From Flavobacterium arcticum (GTDB taxonomy: Bacteria > Bacteroidota > Bacteroidia > Flavobacteriales > Flavobacteriaceae): a stretch of DNA of 64,000 nucleotides. The stretch spans positions 1,486,501-1,550,500 of the forward strand of contig NZ_CP031188.1 of assembly GCF_003344925.1 (NCBI RefSeq). Direction: 5' to 3'. The position numbers were made by a program, and so were the translations under genes. How positions within the stretch are numbered: position 1 is the first letter of the stretch; each line of letters opens with the position of its first letter. Positions 42,641 through 51,024 of the stretch are shown one piece after another. Under the pieces are notes generated by a model. That model was not told the origin of the DNA. It did no database searches and was given only the letters and a program-made list of their open reading frames with translations.

Positions 42641-43027
42641 CTATTTGGCAACTTCTATGGTAACATCTAGCAAGCCTCTTTTTTTGTCGTGGGTAATTGC
42701 CATCCATGCTTTTTTAGAGAGGTCTATATCGCGCCCGCGTGTAAAAGGCCCTCGGTCATTTATTTTTACAATTACCGATTTTCCGTTGGCTTTATTAGTC
42801 ACTCTTACTTTTGTGCCAAAGGGTAGTTTTTTATGTGCAGCGGTATATTTACTATTGCTAAATTTTTCGCCACTGGCTGTTTTTCTGCCGTTGTATTTAT
42901 TAGCATAATAACTGGCAACAGCTTTTTTATCGTATGATTTAAAACTTGCCGATGATCCTTTTTTTGAAGATGAACAGGCTGTGAGTAAGACTACTGTTAT
43001 AAATAATAATAAAATGCGTTTTGCCAT
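42641..43027 (-). CDS. RlpA-like double-psi beta-barrel lipoprotein (1)
   Basis: 128 residues. The lipobox is LLTACSSS. The DPBB core reads [20 protein letters not shown] and [20 protein letters not shown] then [15 protein letters not shown], the RlpA signature for binding or cleaving denuded glycan strands. No SPOR domain, so it is a minimal member. It follows its paralog by 6 bp. Confidence 0.9.
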   Translation of the reverse strand: MAKRILLLFITVVLLTACSSSKKGSSASFKSYDKKAVASYYANKYNGRKTASGEKFSNSKYTAAHKKLPFGTKVRVTNKANGKSVIVKINDRGPFTRGRDIDLSKKAWMAITHDKKRGLLDVTIEVAK

Positions 43028-43033
43028 TGGTGT

Positions 43034-43450
43034 TTATTTGTTTTCTATAATTTCTAAATCAACCTTTATTGTACCCGAATTAGTATTTGCTATTGCTACA
43101 AATGCTTTTTTGGTAATGTCTATTTCTAGCTTTTGGTTATGAGGTCCTCTATCGTTTACCCGTACATCTACCCATTTGCCATTTGCAGGGTTAGTAACGC
43201 GCACCATAGTGCCAAAAGGCAAGGTTTTATGTGCAGCTGTATATTTGGTATTATCAAAACGTTCGCCGCTGCTGGTTTTACGCCCGTTAAACTTATCGGC
43301 ATAGTAGGTGGCAATTACGTTTTGTTTATACTTTGTTAGTTCTACCTCTTCTTGTTGTGGGCTACTGTTATGTATAGTAGTAAAACCTGTAAGTACTACA
43401 AGTAGTAGGCTAGTTGTAAATACTAAAATGCTTTTTTTCATTACACTCAA
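43034..43450 (-). CDS. RlpA-like double-psi beta-barrel protein (2)
   Basis: 138 residues with an N-terminal signal or anchor (SILVFTTSLLLVVLTGFTT). The same core as its neighbour: ATYYADKFNGRKTSSGERFD, FGTMVRVTNPANGKWVDVRV, NDRGPHNQKLEIDITKKAF. The two genes are clearly tandem paralogs, one lipidated and one not, probably acting on peptidoglycan in different positions. Confidence 0.9.
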   Translation of the reverse strand: MSVMKKSILVFTTSLLLVVLTGFTTIHNSSPQQEEVELTKYKQNVIATYYADKFNGRKTSSGERFDNTKYTAAHKTLPFGTMVRVTNPANGKWVDVRVNDRGPHNQKLEIDITKKAFVAIANTNSGTIKVDLEIIENK

Positions 43451-43481
43451 TTAAAATGGTTACAGGCTTTATAAAAAAAGA

Positions 43482-43503
43482 AAAGCCCTTTTTAAGGGCT
43501 TTA
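43482..43503. terminator. terminator between 43510 and RlpA-like genes
   Basis: AAGCCCTT and AAGGGCTT with a 3-base loop; short, flanked by A- and T-rich sequence. Confidence 0.6.
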
Positions 43504-43509
43504 TTATGT

Positions 43510-43950
43510 TTAGTCTAACCAGGCACTCCAAGGGATTCTGCTTAGTAGCAGTACAAGCCCTATGGCATACATGTAGGCTATTTTCTTGAATTTTGTAGTG
43601 TCATCTGTAGCTTTTTTATGCTTAGACCATCCTATAGTTATTAGTATAAGTGCTATAATGTTTATAAGTGGGTGTTCTACTACATAAAGTCGTATTGTGC
43701 TGTCTTTCATGGCAGCGCCCATACCCGATGCTTTTACAGCCTCAAAATAAGGTGATAGGAAAAGCAGTATTAAGCCTATAACAAACTGTGTGTGTGCAAA
43801 TGCAAGTGCTATGAGTGCTATTTGTCTGTCTTTTTTAAGAAATGGTCTTTTAGCAGCAATTCCTGTAAAAGCATTTAGCGCAGCTATTAATAATAGCCCA
43901 AGCACAGCAAAGGCAATATACGAGTGTAGTTCTTGGATAGTTGAGTACAT
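43510..43950 (-). CDS. four-helix membrane protein (cytochrome b-like)
   Basis: 146 residues, four transmembrane helices (about 10-30, 43-65, 90-112 and 126-142). Conserved-looking His residues sit in or next to helices (ELHSYIAF, LAFAHTQF, VVEHPLINI), which would suit haem coordination. In flavobacteria such proteins are sometimes labelled cytochrome b, but I see no decisive motif. Monocistronic. Confidence 0.65.
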   Translation of the reverse strand: MYSTIQELHSYIAFAVLGLLLIAALNAFTGIAAKRPFLKKDRQIALIALAFAHTQFVIGLILLFLSPYFEAVKASGMGAAMKDSTIRLYVVEHPLINIIALILITIGWSKHKKATDDTTKFKKIAYMYAIGLVLLLSRIPWSAWLD

Positions 43951-44120
43951 GGTTTTAAACTTTTTTAGGATTGGTTGTTTGCAAAAATAAACATTTTAAA
44001 ATATCATTATAACATAAACTTTTTATAATAGGTATAAATAGTAGTTTGTATATACAGTTTAAGAGGTTGTAAATGTCTATTTTGTAATAAGAGTCGAAAA
44101 TTTACTATTAAATATTACAG

Positions 44121-44128
44121 TATTTTTG
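44121..44128 (+). promoter_or_regulatory. -7 box abutting the dinB start (leaderless mRNA?)
   Basis: TATTTTTG is followed by TGGT and then ATG at 44133. With initiation a few bases after the box, the mRNA would have almost no leader. The CDF gene has the same layout (56726-56737). Confidence 0.5.
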
Positions 44129-44132
44129 TGGT

Positions 44133-45227
44133 ATGGAAGCGCAGTTACCCCAACGTAAAATAATTCATGTAGATATGGATGCCTTTTATGCCTCTGTAGA
44201 GCAGAAGGATAACCCCGAGTTGCAGGGTAAGGCTATAGCTGTAGGTGGCGGCGAAACAAGGGGTGTGGTGGCTGCTGCTAGTTATGAAGCTCGAAAGTTT
44301 GGGGTGCGTAGCGCGATAAGCGGTTATCTTGCCAAGAAGCGATGCCCTGAGCTTATATTTGTAAAACCTCGTTTTGACCGTTATCGAGAGATATCGCAAA
44401 TTATTCGAAAAGTTTTTTTTGAATATACTGATTTGGTAGAGCCACTATCTTTAGATGAAGCCTACTTAGATGTAACTCATAATAAGAAAGACAACCCGAG
44501 TGCGACCATGATAGCCGAAGAGATACGCCAACGTATTTTTGAAGAAACGGGTTTAACAGCTTCGGCAGGTATATCTATTAATAAGTTTATAGCCAAAGTA
44601 GCGAGCGATTATAACAAGCCGAATGGACAAAAAACGGTAAACCCCGATGAGGTTATTGCTTTTCTTGAGGAATTACCTATAGGTAAGTTTCATGGTGTGG
44701 GTAAGGTAACGACCCAAAAAATGTATCAGCTTGGTATTTTTACGGGTAAAGATTTAAAATCAAAAACCGAAGAGTACTTAGTGCAACATTTTGGCAAATC
44801 GGGTGGGTATTATTACCATGTGGTGCGAGGTATACATAATAGTGAGGTGAAGCCTAACAGGATTGCCAAAAGTGTGGGTACAGAGCATACTTTTTTTGAG
44901 AACTTAGTATCGGAGGTATTTATAGAAGAAAAACTGGTGCGCATTGCCGATGAGCTGGAACGCCGACTGAAGAAAAAGAAAATAGCAGGTAAAACCATAA
45001 CGCTAAAAATAAAGTATAGCGATTTTACTGTGCAAACCCGAAGCAAAACGTTACCTTATTATATTACGGATAAAAACCTAATGTTCGAAATGGTAAAAGA
45101 GTTACTGTACCAAGAACGACTAAAAGAGTCGGTGCGATTACTGGGTATCTCGCTCTCTAACCTTAATACTGATGCTGCCAAAGGTGAAAAAAAATCAGTG
45201 GTAGTGCAGTTGCAATTTGATTTTTAA
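44133..45227 (+). CDS. dinB: DNA polymerase IV (Y family)
   Basis: 364 residues. Translesion polymerase. Catalytic carboxylates are in HVDMDAFYASVEQ and SLDEAYLDVT; helix-hairpin-helix GVGKVTTQKMYQLGI and the little-finger domain (about 240-345) follow. The C-terminus ends VQLQFDF, a good beta-clamp-binding motif. The start is next to the promoter box, suggesting a leaderless message. Confidence 0.96.
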   Translation: MEAQLPQRKIIHVDMDAFYASVEQKDNPELQGKAIAVGGGETRGVVAAASYEARKFGVRSAISGYLAKKRCPELIFVKPRFDRYREISQIIRKVFFEYTDLVEPLSLDEAYLDVTHNKKDNPSATMIAEEIRQRIFEETGLTASAGISINKFIAKVASDYNKPNGQKTVNPDEVIAFLEELPIGKFHGVGKVTTQKMYQLGIFTGKDLKSKTEEYLVQHFGKSGGYYYHVVRGIHNSEVKPNRIAKSVGTEHTFFENLVSEVFIEEKLVRIADELERRLKKKKIAGKTITLKIKYSDFTVQTRSKTLPYYITDKNLMFEMVKELLYQERLKESVRLLGISLSNLNTDAAKGEKKSVVVQLQFDF

Positions 45228-45235
45228 GCATAAAA

Positions 45236-45257
45236 AAAACTGCCATCTGGCAGTTTT
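45236..45257. terminator. bidirectional terminator between dinB and the BI-1 gene
   Basis: AAAACTGCCA and TGGCAGTTTT form a perfect 10-bp stem with a 2-base centre, A-run before and T-rich after. Confidence 0.85.
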
Positions 45258-45279
45258 ATTATTATATAGTATAAACTAC

Positions 45280-46047
45280 TTAGTCTTGTAATTTAGATAG
45301 TAATCTTAAGAACTCGAAGTATAACCATACTAATGTAGCCATAAGTGCCATAGCGCTTATCCATTCCATGTTTTTTGGTAATCTGCGTTTTGCACCTTGC
45401 TCTATCAGGTCAAAATCTAAGAAAAGGTTAAGCGCAGCAATAACAATTACAAATACGCTAAAACCGATACTCATTAATGAACTGTCATGATGAAACATTT
45501 GAACGCCAAACATTGAAAGTATAATTGATATAAAGTAATAGGTAGCGATGGCTAATGTAGCTGCAATTACTACCGATTTGAATTGTTCTGTAACTTTTAC
45601 CACCTTAAATCGATACAGTAGGAAACATACAAATGCTGTTACAAAAGTACCTCCTACAGCTTGTAGTACTATGCCAGGATACCATGCCTCCATTAATGCA
45701 GAAAATGCACCTATAAATATGCCTTCGAGGATGGCATAGGCAGGAACAAGGTAGTGGGCATAATCGGTTTTTCGGATAGCTATCATGGCCATAATAAAAG
45801 CCATAATACCTCCGCCAATCATAAACGGATATATGTTTGCACCAGTGTTAGTTAAATTCCATGTTACATATGCAGCTCCTATTAATAGTATTAGTGTAAG
45901 GAAACTTTTGTTTATAGCGCCTTGCACCGTCATAGTGCTATTGTAGTCTATGATTTCTACAGGGCGACCGTCAGGGTCAAATACTGTTGTTGCTCCTGTT
46001 TTGTATGCTTTATTGTTTAATACAGGGTTACTCGATTTAAATTCCAT
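45280..46047 (-). CDS. Bax inhibitor-1/YccA family membrane protein
   Basis: 255 residues from the ATG at 46047. A TTG start 10 codons earlier is rejected because it lies within the -7 box. Seven transmembrane helices are predicted, ending in SALALMATLVWLYFEFLRLL-like sequence. BI-1 family members form pH-sensitive calcium leak channels or modulate membrane proteases; the role here is unknown. Confidence 0.9.
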   Translation of the reverse strand: MEFKSSNPVLNNKAYKTGATTVFDPDGRPVEIIDYNSTMTVQGAINKSFLTLILLIGAAYVTWNLTNTGANIYPFMIGGGIMAFIMAMIAIRKTDYAHYLVPAYAILEGIFIGAFSALMEAWYPGIVLQAVGGTFVTAFVCFLLYRFKVVKVTEQFKSVVIAATLAIATYYFISIILSMFGVQMFHHDSSLMSIGFSVFVIVIAALNLFLDFDLIEQGAKRRLPKNMEWISAMALMATLVWLYFEFLRLLSKLQD

Positions 46048-46074
46048 GTGTTTAATAATTTTAGAATAGGTATT

Positions 46075-46105
46075 CAAATATAATTTATTTTAGCGTACGA
46101 ATCAA
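46075..46105 (-). promoter_or_regulatory. promoter of the BI-1-like gene
   Basis: TTG (46103-46105) is followed after 20 bp by TATATTTG (46075-46082) on the minus strand, an exact match to the Bacteroidetes consensus, 27 bp before the ATG. Confidence 0.65.
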
Positions 46106-46181
46106 AAAGTATGCCCTGTTCATTAATTTGTTAACTCAGCGTATACTTTGTACGATAATAGTAGTAGGTAATTTGTTGTTA

Positions 46182-46661
46182 CTAAAGCAGTTTACCGCCC
46201 TCGTTTTCATAAAAGGCATCTACATTTAGGTTGGGTTGTGTGGCTGCCATAACGGCAAGCTGGTCGCAACGCTCGTTTTGTGGGTGGTTGTTATGCCCTT
46301 TTATCCATTTAAAATCTACCTTGTGTTGTCGGTATATTTTTAAGAAGCGTTTCCACAAGTCGGGGTTTTTTTTGCCTGTAAATCCTTTTTTTTCCCAGTT
46401 AAAAACCCATCCTTTTGCTACGGCATCTACTACATACTTGCTGTCGCTTACTACCAGTACGGCAGTATTGGGGGTTTTCAGTTTTTCTAGTCCTACTATT
46501 ACGGCAAGCAGTTCCATACGGTTGTTAGTCGTTAGCCGAAATCCTTCGTAAAACTCTTTTCGATAAGGTTGCCCCACGAGTTCCATAACTATACCATAGC
46601 CACCGTTACCGGGGTTGCCTTTTGCTGCGCCATCTGTATATATGTGTACGGTGTGGGTCAT
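46182..46661 (-). CDS. rnhA: ribonuclease HI
   Basis: 159 residues. Cuts RNA in RNA-DNA hybrids. The four catalytic acids appear in IYTDGAAKGNPG, TNNRMELLAVI, VVSDSKYVVDA and HPQNERCDQLA. A basic handle (WEKKGFTGKKNPDLWKR) is present. It starts 1 bp after the stop of the lipoprotein gene. Confidence 0.95.
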   Translation of the reverse strand: MTHTVHIYTDGAAKGNPGNGGYGIVMELVGQPYRKEFYEGFRLTTNNRMELLAVIVGLEKLKTPNTAVLVVSDSKYVVDAVAKGWVFNWEKKGFTGKKNPDLWKRFLKIYRQHKVDFKWIKGHNNHPQNERCDQLAVMAATQPNLNVDAFYENEGGKLL

Positions 46662-46662
46662 T

Positions 46663-47214
46663 TTAGTTATAGGTAGGTTTAGTTATAGATAGGTCTTTTA
46701 TTTCTATTAGATACCAAGAACTGGTATCGGAAACAAAAGTATGGTTTACGTTAATACCATTTTCTATTCCAATGTATTTGTAAAAAATAGTATCTTTCTT
46801 TTTTTTAATGACAATTTTACACTTAGGAGATAAACTATCAATTTTTTTTGCTTCTGATTTGTAATCTTTGTAATTAATGCTAGTAAAATTTTCTTCCCTC
46901 ATAAAACGGTTACCAAATCCGTTAAAATCCATAAAGCTATATTTTAGAGGAAATCGTGTGTGTTTTTTTTGAAATATGGAGTCTTGAGCATATTTTTCAA
47001 AAAATGTTTTGAACCCGTCATGCTCTTCAAAAAACACTGTCAAATTATGTTTCCACATAGTATCTGCTGTTATTCCATATAATTCGTTCTTATCTGTCAA
47101 AGAGCTTTTATCTAAATGTATTTCTTTTACAGTTTCAACTTCCTTTTGTGTGTTTCTTTGTTTGCATCCAATTATAAGTAGCATTGTACCAATTAATAAC
47201 AAATACTTTTTCAT
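46663..47214 (-). CDS. hypothetical lipoprotein, 183 aa
   Basis: 183 residues. The lipobox LLIIGCKQ ends the signal near Cys17. The mature protein has a mixed pattern with many Lys, Asp and aromatic residues and no recognised domain. It lies between purN and rnhA on the same strand with very short gaps (2 and 1 bp), so it is co-transcribed, although a functional link is not obvious. Confidence 0.65.
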   Translation of the reverse strand: MKKYLLLIGTMLLIIGCKQRNTQKEVETVKEIHLDKSSLTDKNELYGITADTMWKHNLTVFFEEHDGFKTFFEKYAQDSIFQKKHTRFPLKYSFMDFNGFGNRFMREENFTSINYKDYKSEAKKIDSLSPKCKIVIKKKKDTIFYKYIGIENGINVNHTFVSDTSSWYLIEIKDLSITKPTYN

Positions 47215-47216
47215 GT

Positions 47217-47789
47217 TTAAGTTGTTGTCTTAATAAGTAGTTCTTCAACTACCATAGGCAAATGTTTATGCTCTAAAGTCAGCACTTTTGCAGCTACATC
47301 TTCGGGTGTTTCACATTCTTGTACATTTACACTCTTTTGTAATATAACGTTACCCTCATCATAATTATCGTTTACATAGTGTATGGTAATACCACTTTCT
47401 GCTTCTTTATTTTCAAGTACTGCACGGTGCACGTGTATGCCATACATGCCTTTTCCGCCATAATTAGGTAATAGCGCAGGGTGTATATTTATCACTTTTT
47501 GTGGGTAGGTAGCTATAATATCTGACGGAAATTTCCATAAAAAGCCTGCCAGCACGATAAGGCTAGGACTTATTTCGTTAATTTTTTGCAATACCAAGCC
47601 ATTATTTAGCTCCTCTCGGGTAAAAATTACAGTGGGCACACCATAGTTTTTTGCTTTTTCTATAACTCCTGCATTGGGATTATTTGTAAAAATGGCTGCT
47701 ACGGTATAGGTGTTCTTTTGCTGGGCATATTGTATAATTTGTGCCGCATTAGAGCCACTACCCGAAGCAAAGAGAATTGTTTTTTTCAT
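47217..47789 (-). CDS. purN: phosphoribosylglycinamide formyltransferase
   Basis: 190 residues from the ATG at 47789 (MKKTILFASGSGSNA). A longer frame with 51 extra hydrophobic, low-complexity codons is rejected. It transfers formyl from 10-formyl-THF to GAR in purine synthesis. Signatures: GSGSNAAQII for phosphate, catalytic NIHPALLPNYGGKGMYG, and the Asp loop VNDNYDEGNVI. It is divergent from acpP. Confidence 0.94.
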   Translation of the reverse strand: MKKTILFASGSGSNAAQIIQYAQQKNTYTVAAIFTNNPNAGVIEKAKNYGVPTVIFTREELNNGLVLQKINEISPSLIVLAGFLWKFPSDIIATYPQKVINIHPALLPNYGGKGMYGIHVHRAVLENKEAESGITIHYVNDNYDEGNVILQKSVNVQECETPEDVAAKVLTLEHKHLPMVVEELLIKTTT

Positions 47790-47926
47790 TAATAGAAGGG
47801 TTTTACACTGCAAAAAAAAGAATAATAATCTGCAAAAACACATAGCATTGTCATATTTGTAAAATTTATTTTTTATTTTAGTACTCACATTTTTGAGTGA
47901 AAACGTTGTTTTAAAATAAAGTTTTT

Positions 47927-47934
47927 TATTTTTG
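47927..47934 (+). promoter_or_regulatory. -7 box of acpP
   Basis: TATTTTTG with a TTG 18 bp upstream (47906-47908); about 31 bp before the acpP start. Confidence 0.5.
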
Positions 47935-47965
47935 CCATTCAATTTAAATTCTAAAATTAAAGATT

Positions 47966-48202
47966 ATGTCAGACATTGCATCAAGAGTAAAAGCGATTAT
48001 CGTAGACAAATTAGGTGTTGACGAAAACGAAGTTGTTTCAGAAGCTAGCTTCACAAACGATCTAGGAGCAGACTCTCTAGATACTGTTGAGCTTATAATG
48101 GAGTTTGAAAAAGAATTTGATATTCAAATTCCAGACGATCAGGCTGAGAACATCGCCACTGTTGGTCAAGCTATTTCTTACATAGAAGAAGCAAAAAAGT
48201 AA
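47966..48202 (+). CDS. acpP: acyl carrier protein
   Basis: 78 residues, acidic. Carries fatty-acyl chains on a phosphopantetheine attached to the Ser of [13 protein letters not shown]. The gene is followed by a strong terminator and then fabF, the usual arrangement for type II fatty acid synthesis. Synonymous codon use here is less AT-biased than nearby, as expected of a highly expressed gene. Confidence 0.97.
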   Translation: MSDIASRVKAIIVDKLGVDENEVVSEASFTNDLGADSLDTVELIMEFEKEFDIQIPDDQAENIATVGQAISYIEEAKK

Positions 48203-48211
48203 TGAATATAT

Positions 48212-48244
48212 AACATCCATGTGTATTACTACTACATGGATGTT
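48212..48244 (+). terminator. terminator after acpP
   Basis: AACATCCATGT and ACATGGATGTT form a perfect 11-bp stem followed by a T-rich stretch, allowing acpP to be made in excess over fabF. Confidence 0.8.
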
Positions 48245-48406
48245 GTTGTTTATTGACTATAGAGCGTGCCGCTCTAAAAAATAAATGAACGGCTTTTACC
48301 TTATTTAAAGACATTCATAAATATTACAGATGCCCATGTTTCTTACCACGTGATTAAAGAGATTCATGGGTATTGTTCTATAAATTGAAACTATAAAATT
48401 TACTTT

Positions 48407-49660
48407 ATGAAATTAAGAAGAGTTGTAGTAACAGGTTTGGGCGCACTTACCCCAATAGGTAACACAGTACAAGAATACTGGGAGGGACTTATTAACGGTA
48501 AAAGTGGCGCTGCCCCTATTACTTATTTTGATACTACTAACTTCAAAACCAAATTTGCTTGCGAAGTAAAGAATTTCAACGTTGAAGATTTTATAGAAAG
48601 AAAAGACGCAAGAAAAATGGATCGTTATGCACAATATGCTGTTGTTGCTACAGACGAAGCCGTTAAAGATGCCAAATTTGATTTTGAAAAATTAGATAAG
48701 GATAGAGTAGGTGTTATATGGGGTTCTGGTATTGGCGGACTCGAAACTTTTCAAGAAGAAGTTATTGGGTGGGCTAAAGGTAGCGGTATCCCAAAATTTA
48801 ACCCTTTCTTTATTCCTAAAATGATAGCAGATATTGCCGGAGGGCATATTTCTATAAAATATGGTTTTAGAGGACCAAACTTCACAACCGTTTCGGCATG
48901 TGCATCATCTACAAATGCACTTATAGATGCGTTTAACTACATACGCCTAGGTCATGCCGATGTTATGGTAACAGGTGGTAGTGAGGCAGCAGTAACTATT
49001 GCCGGTATGGGTGGCTTTAATGCCATGCATGCACTTTCTACTCGTAATGATGATCCTACTACAGCTTCTAGACCTATGGATAAAGACCGTGAGGGCTTTG
49101 TGCTAGGCGAGGGTGCAGGTTCGCTTATACTCGAAGAGTATGACCACGCCGTAGCAAGAGGAGCAACTATATACTGCGAGATAGGTGGTGGCGGAATGAG
49201 TGCCGATGCGCACCACATTACTGCACCACACCCTGAGGGGCTTGGCGCTAAAAATGTAATGATAAACTGCTTGCGCGATGCAGGACTTACTCCAGAGGAT
49301 GTAGATGGTGTTAATATGCACGGTACATCGACACCGCTAGGTGATATTGCAGAGAGCAAAGCGATACTAGAAGTATTTGGCGAGCATGCTTATACGCTAA
49401 ACCTTAACTCGACTAAGTCAATGACGGGGCACTTACTGGGTGCAGCAGGCGCTATAGAGACAATCTCATCTATACTATCTATAAAACATGGTATTGTACC
49501 CCCTACCATAAACCACTTTACTGACGACGAAAATATAGACCCTAAGTTAAACTTTACGTTTAACAAGGCTCAAAAGCGCGACATGAATGTGGTTATGAGT
49601 AATACATTTGGGTTTGGTGGGCATAATGCCTGCGTTTTGATAAAAAAACTCGAACTGTAA
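48407..49660 (+). CDS. fabF: 3-oxoacyl-[acyl-carrier-protein] synthase II
   Basis: 417 residues. Elongating condensing enzyme. Catalytic Cys in VSACASSTNAL, His in HGTSTPLGD, and Lys/His in STKSMTGHLLGAAGA, with the GFGGHNA loop near the end. It follows acpP and is 11 bp upstream of rnc, a conserved acpP-fabF-rnc order. Confidence 0.97.
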   Translation: MKLRRVVVTGLGALTPIGNTVQEYWEGLINGKSGAAPITYFDTTNFKTKFACEVKNFNVEDFIERKDARKMDRYAQYAVVATDEAVKDAKFDFEKLDKDRVGVIWGSGIGGLETFQEEVIGWAKGSGIPKFNPFFIPKMIADIAGGHISIKYGFRGPNFTTVSACASSTNALIDAFNYIRLGHADVMVTGGSEAAVTIAGMGGFNAMHALSTRNDDPTTASRPMDKDREGFVLGEGAGSLILEEYDHAVARGATIYCEIGGGGMSADAHHITAPHPEGLGAKNVMINCLRDAGLTPEDVDGVNMHGTSTPLGDIAESKAILEVFGEHAYTLNLNSTKSMTGHLLGAAGAIETISSILSIKHGIVPPTINHFTDDENIDPKLNFTFNKAQKRDMNVVMSNTFGFGGHNACVLIKKLEL

Positions 49661-49671
49661 CGATTTAGGTT

Positions 49672-50415
49672 ATGGGTGTAATAAAAAAAATATTCAGCCA
49701 ATCCCGTCGTTCTCCGGAAGACGGGATTTTTTTTGATGAAATGAAAAAACTGCTAGGTTTTAACCCTATAGATCTAGCACACTACCGTAAAGCATTTACC
49801 CATAGATCATCTAACAAAGTTGATAGTAATGGCACTCCTGTAAATTATGAGCGATTAGAGTTTCTTGGCGATGCTATGCTAGGCTCAGTCATAGCTGCTC
49901 ACCTTTTTACCGAAGCGCCTACAGGCGATGAAGGATATCTTACCAAAATGCGTTCTAAAATAGTGAGCCGTGAGCATCTTAATGAGCTTGGGCGCGATCT
50001 TAACCTTATACACTGGGTAGAGAGTAAAGTATCTGCACAGCATTTTGGCGAAAATATTCATGGCAATCTTTTTGAAGCCTTTGTGGGTGCTATATATTTA
50101 GACAGGGGTTTTGCCTACTGCGAAAAATTTATACACAAAAAAGTAGTAATTCCGTATGTTGATATTGCTAAGCTAGAGGGCAAGGTTATTAGCTATAAAA
50201 GCCTGCTTATAGAATGGTGCCAAAAAGAGAAAAAGAAATTTAACTTTGAGGTGTATGAAGATAACGGAATGGAAGGGCAACGCTATTTTGGGGTGAAATT
50301 AAAAATAGACGGCAAAATAATAGCAAAGGCACGAGCTACCTCTAAAAAGAAAGCAGAAGAAAAGGCATCTCAAAGAGCCTATTTTGCATTTCAGGAAAAA
50401 ATTAACATAAAATAA
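49672..50415 (+). CDS. rnc: ribonuclease III
   Basis: 247 residues. Cuts double-stranded RNA (rRNA precursors, structured mRNAs). The signature ERLEFLGDAMLG and the second acidic site in NLFEAFVGAIYLDRG are intact. A C-terminal dsRNA-binding domain ends KKKAEEKASQRAYF. Its first 20 codons contain a terminator-like hairpin (49700-49734). Confidence 0.96.
   Translation: MGVIKKIFSQSRRSPEDGIFFDEMKKLLGFNPIDLAHYRKAFTHRSSNKVDSNGTPVNYERLEFLGDAMLGSVIAAHLFTEAPTGDEGYLTKMRSKIVSREHLNELGRDLNLIHWVESKVSAQHFGENIHGNLFEAFVGAIYLDRGFAYCEKFIHKKVVIPYVDIAKLEGKVISYKSLLIEWCQKEKKKFNFEVYEDNGMEGQRYFGVKLKIDGKIIAKARATSKKKAEEKASQRAYFAFQEKINIK
49700..49734 (+). promoter_or_regulatory. terminator-like hairpin inside the rnc coding region
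   Basis: AATCCCGTC (49700-49708) pairs perfectly with GACGGGATT (49720-49728), followed by T to 49734 (eight T in a row from 49727). It has the full form of an intrinsic terminator but lies 28 bp after the rnc start codon. Translation would normally mask it; poor translation could stop the transcript. Confidence 0.55.
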
Positions 50416-50528
50416 AGCAAATCTGCTGTTTACGAAAACGTTTTAGTGATTAATTTAACGTAAACTTACTTTATCTGCTGTTTTTTGTTGTTTATATATA
50501 CTATATTTACGGCTTATTTGGATGTAAA

Positions 50529-51020
50529 ATGGCTATTCACAAACTACAAATCGACGATTTTGTAACTATTGATTATGAATTGATTGCCATACACTCTTCT
50601 ATAGAAGATTATAGGCTTGCCTATTTTATAAACCAAAATTTGCACTTACTGCTCGAAAAAAGCCGTAAAGATATAAGTGTAAAATCTGCCAAAGCAGAAA
50701 GCTGTTTTTCTAGGTTTATTTTTGAAGATGCCGATACTGATATTACTTGGAATCTTATACAGAATAAAAGCAGTACAACTGTTGCACAACAAAAAAATGT
50801 GCCAATATCATTATTTAGCGAAGCCGAAATTGATATAACAACAAGCAGCCATTTGCTGCCCGAACTAAAGAAGGTAGATTATATACTTAAGGTAGAAAAT
50901 AAGCCCTCCTTTTTTATGCCCAGTACCTTGATTAATAAATTATTAGGTATAAAGCATATTACTACAGCCTACACAATAGAACACAATAAACTCAAATCTA
51001 AAAACAATTTAATTTTTTAA
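50529..51020 (+). CDS. IPExxxVDY-family protein
   Basis: 163 residues. Bacteroidetes-specific family of unknown function named for a motif here read as LLPELKKVDYILKVE. The N-terminus (HKLQIDDFVTIDYELIAIHS) is also characteristic. It is 4 bp upstream of pyruvate kinase and co-transcribed with it, a common arrangement in flavobacteria. Confidence 0.82.
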   Translation: MAIHKLQIDDFVTIDYELIAIHSSIEDYRLAYFINQNLHLLLEKSRKDISVKSAKAESCFSRFIFEDADTDITWNLIQNKSSTTVAQQKNVPISLFSEAEIDITTSSHLLPELKKVDYILKVENKPSFFMPSTLINKLLGIKHITTAYTIEHNKLKSKNNLIF

Positions 51021-51024
51021 TAGA

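Noticed and set aside
47790..47942. 51-residue N-terminal extension of PurN
   Set aside because: Low-complexity, hydrophobic and not part of the family; it overlaps the purN-acpP promoter region.
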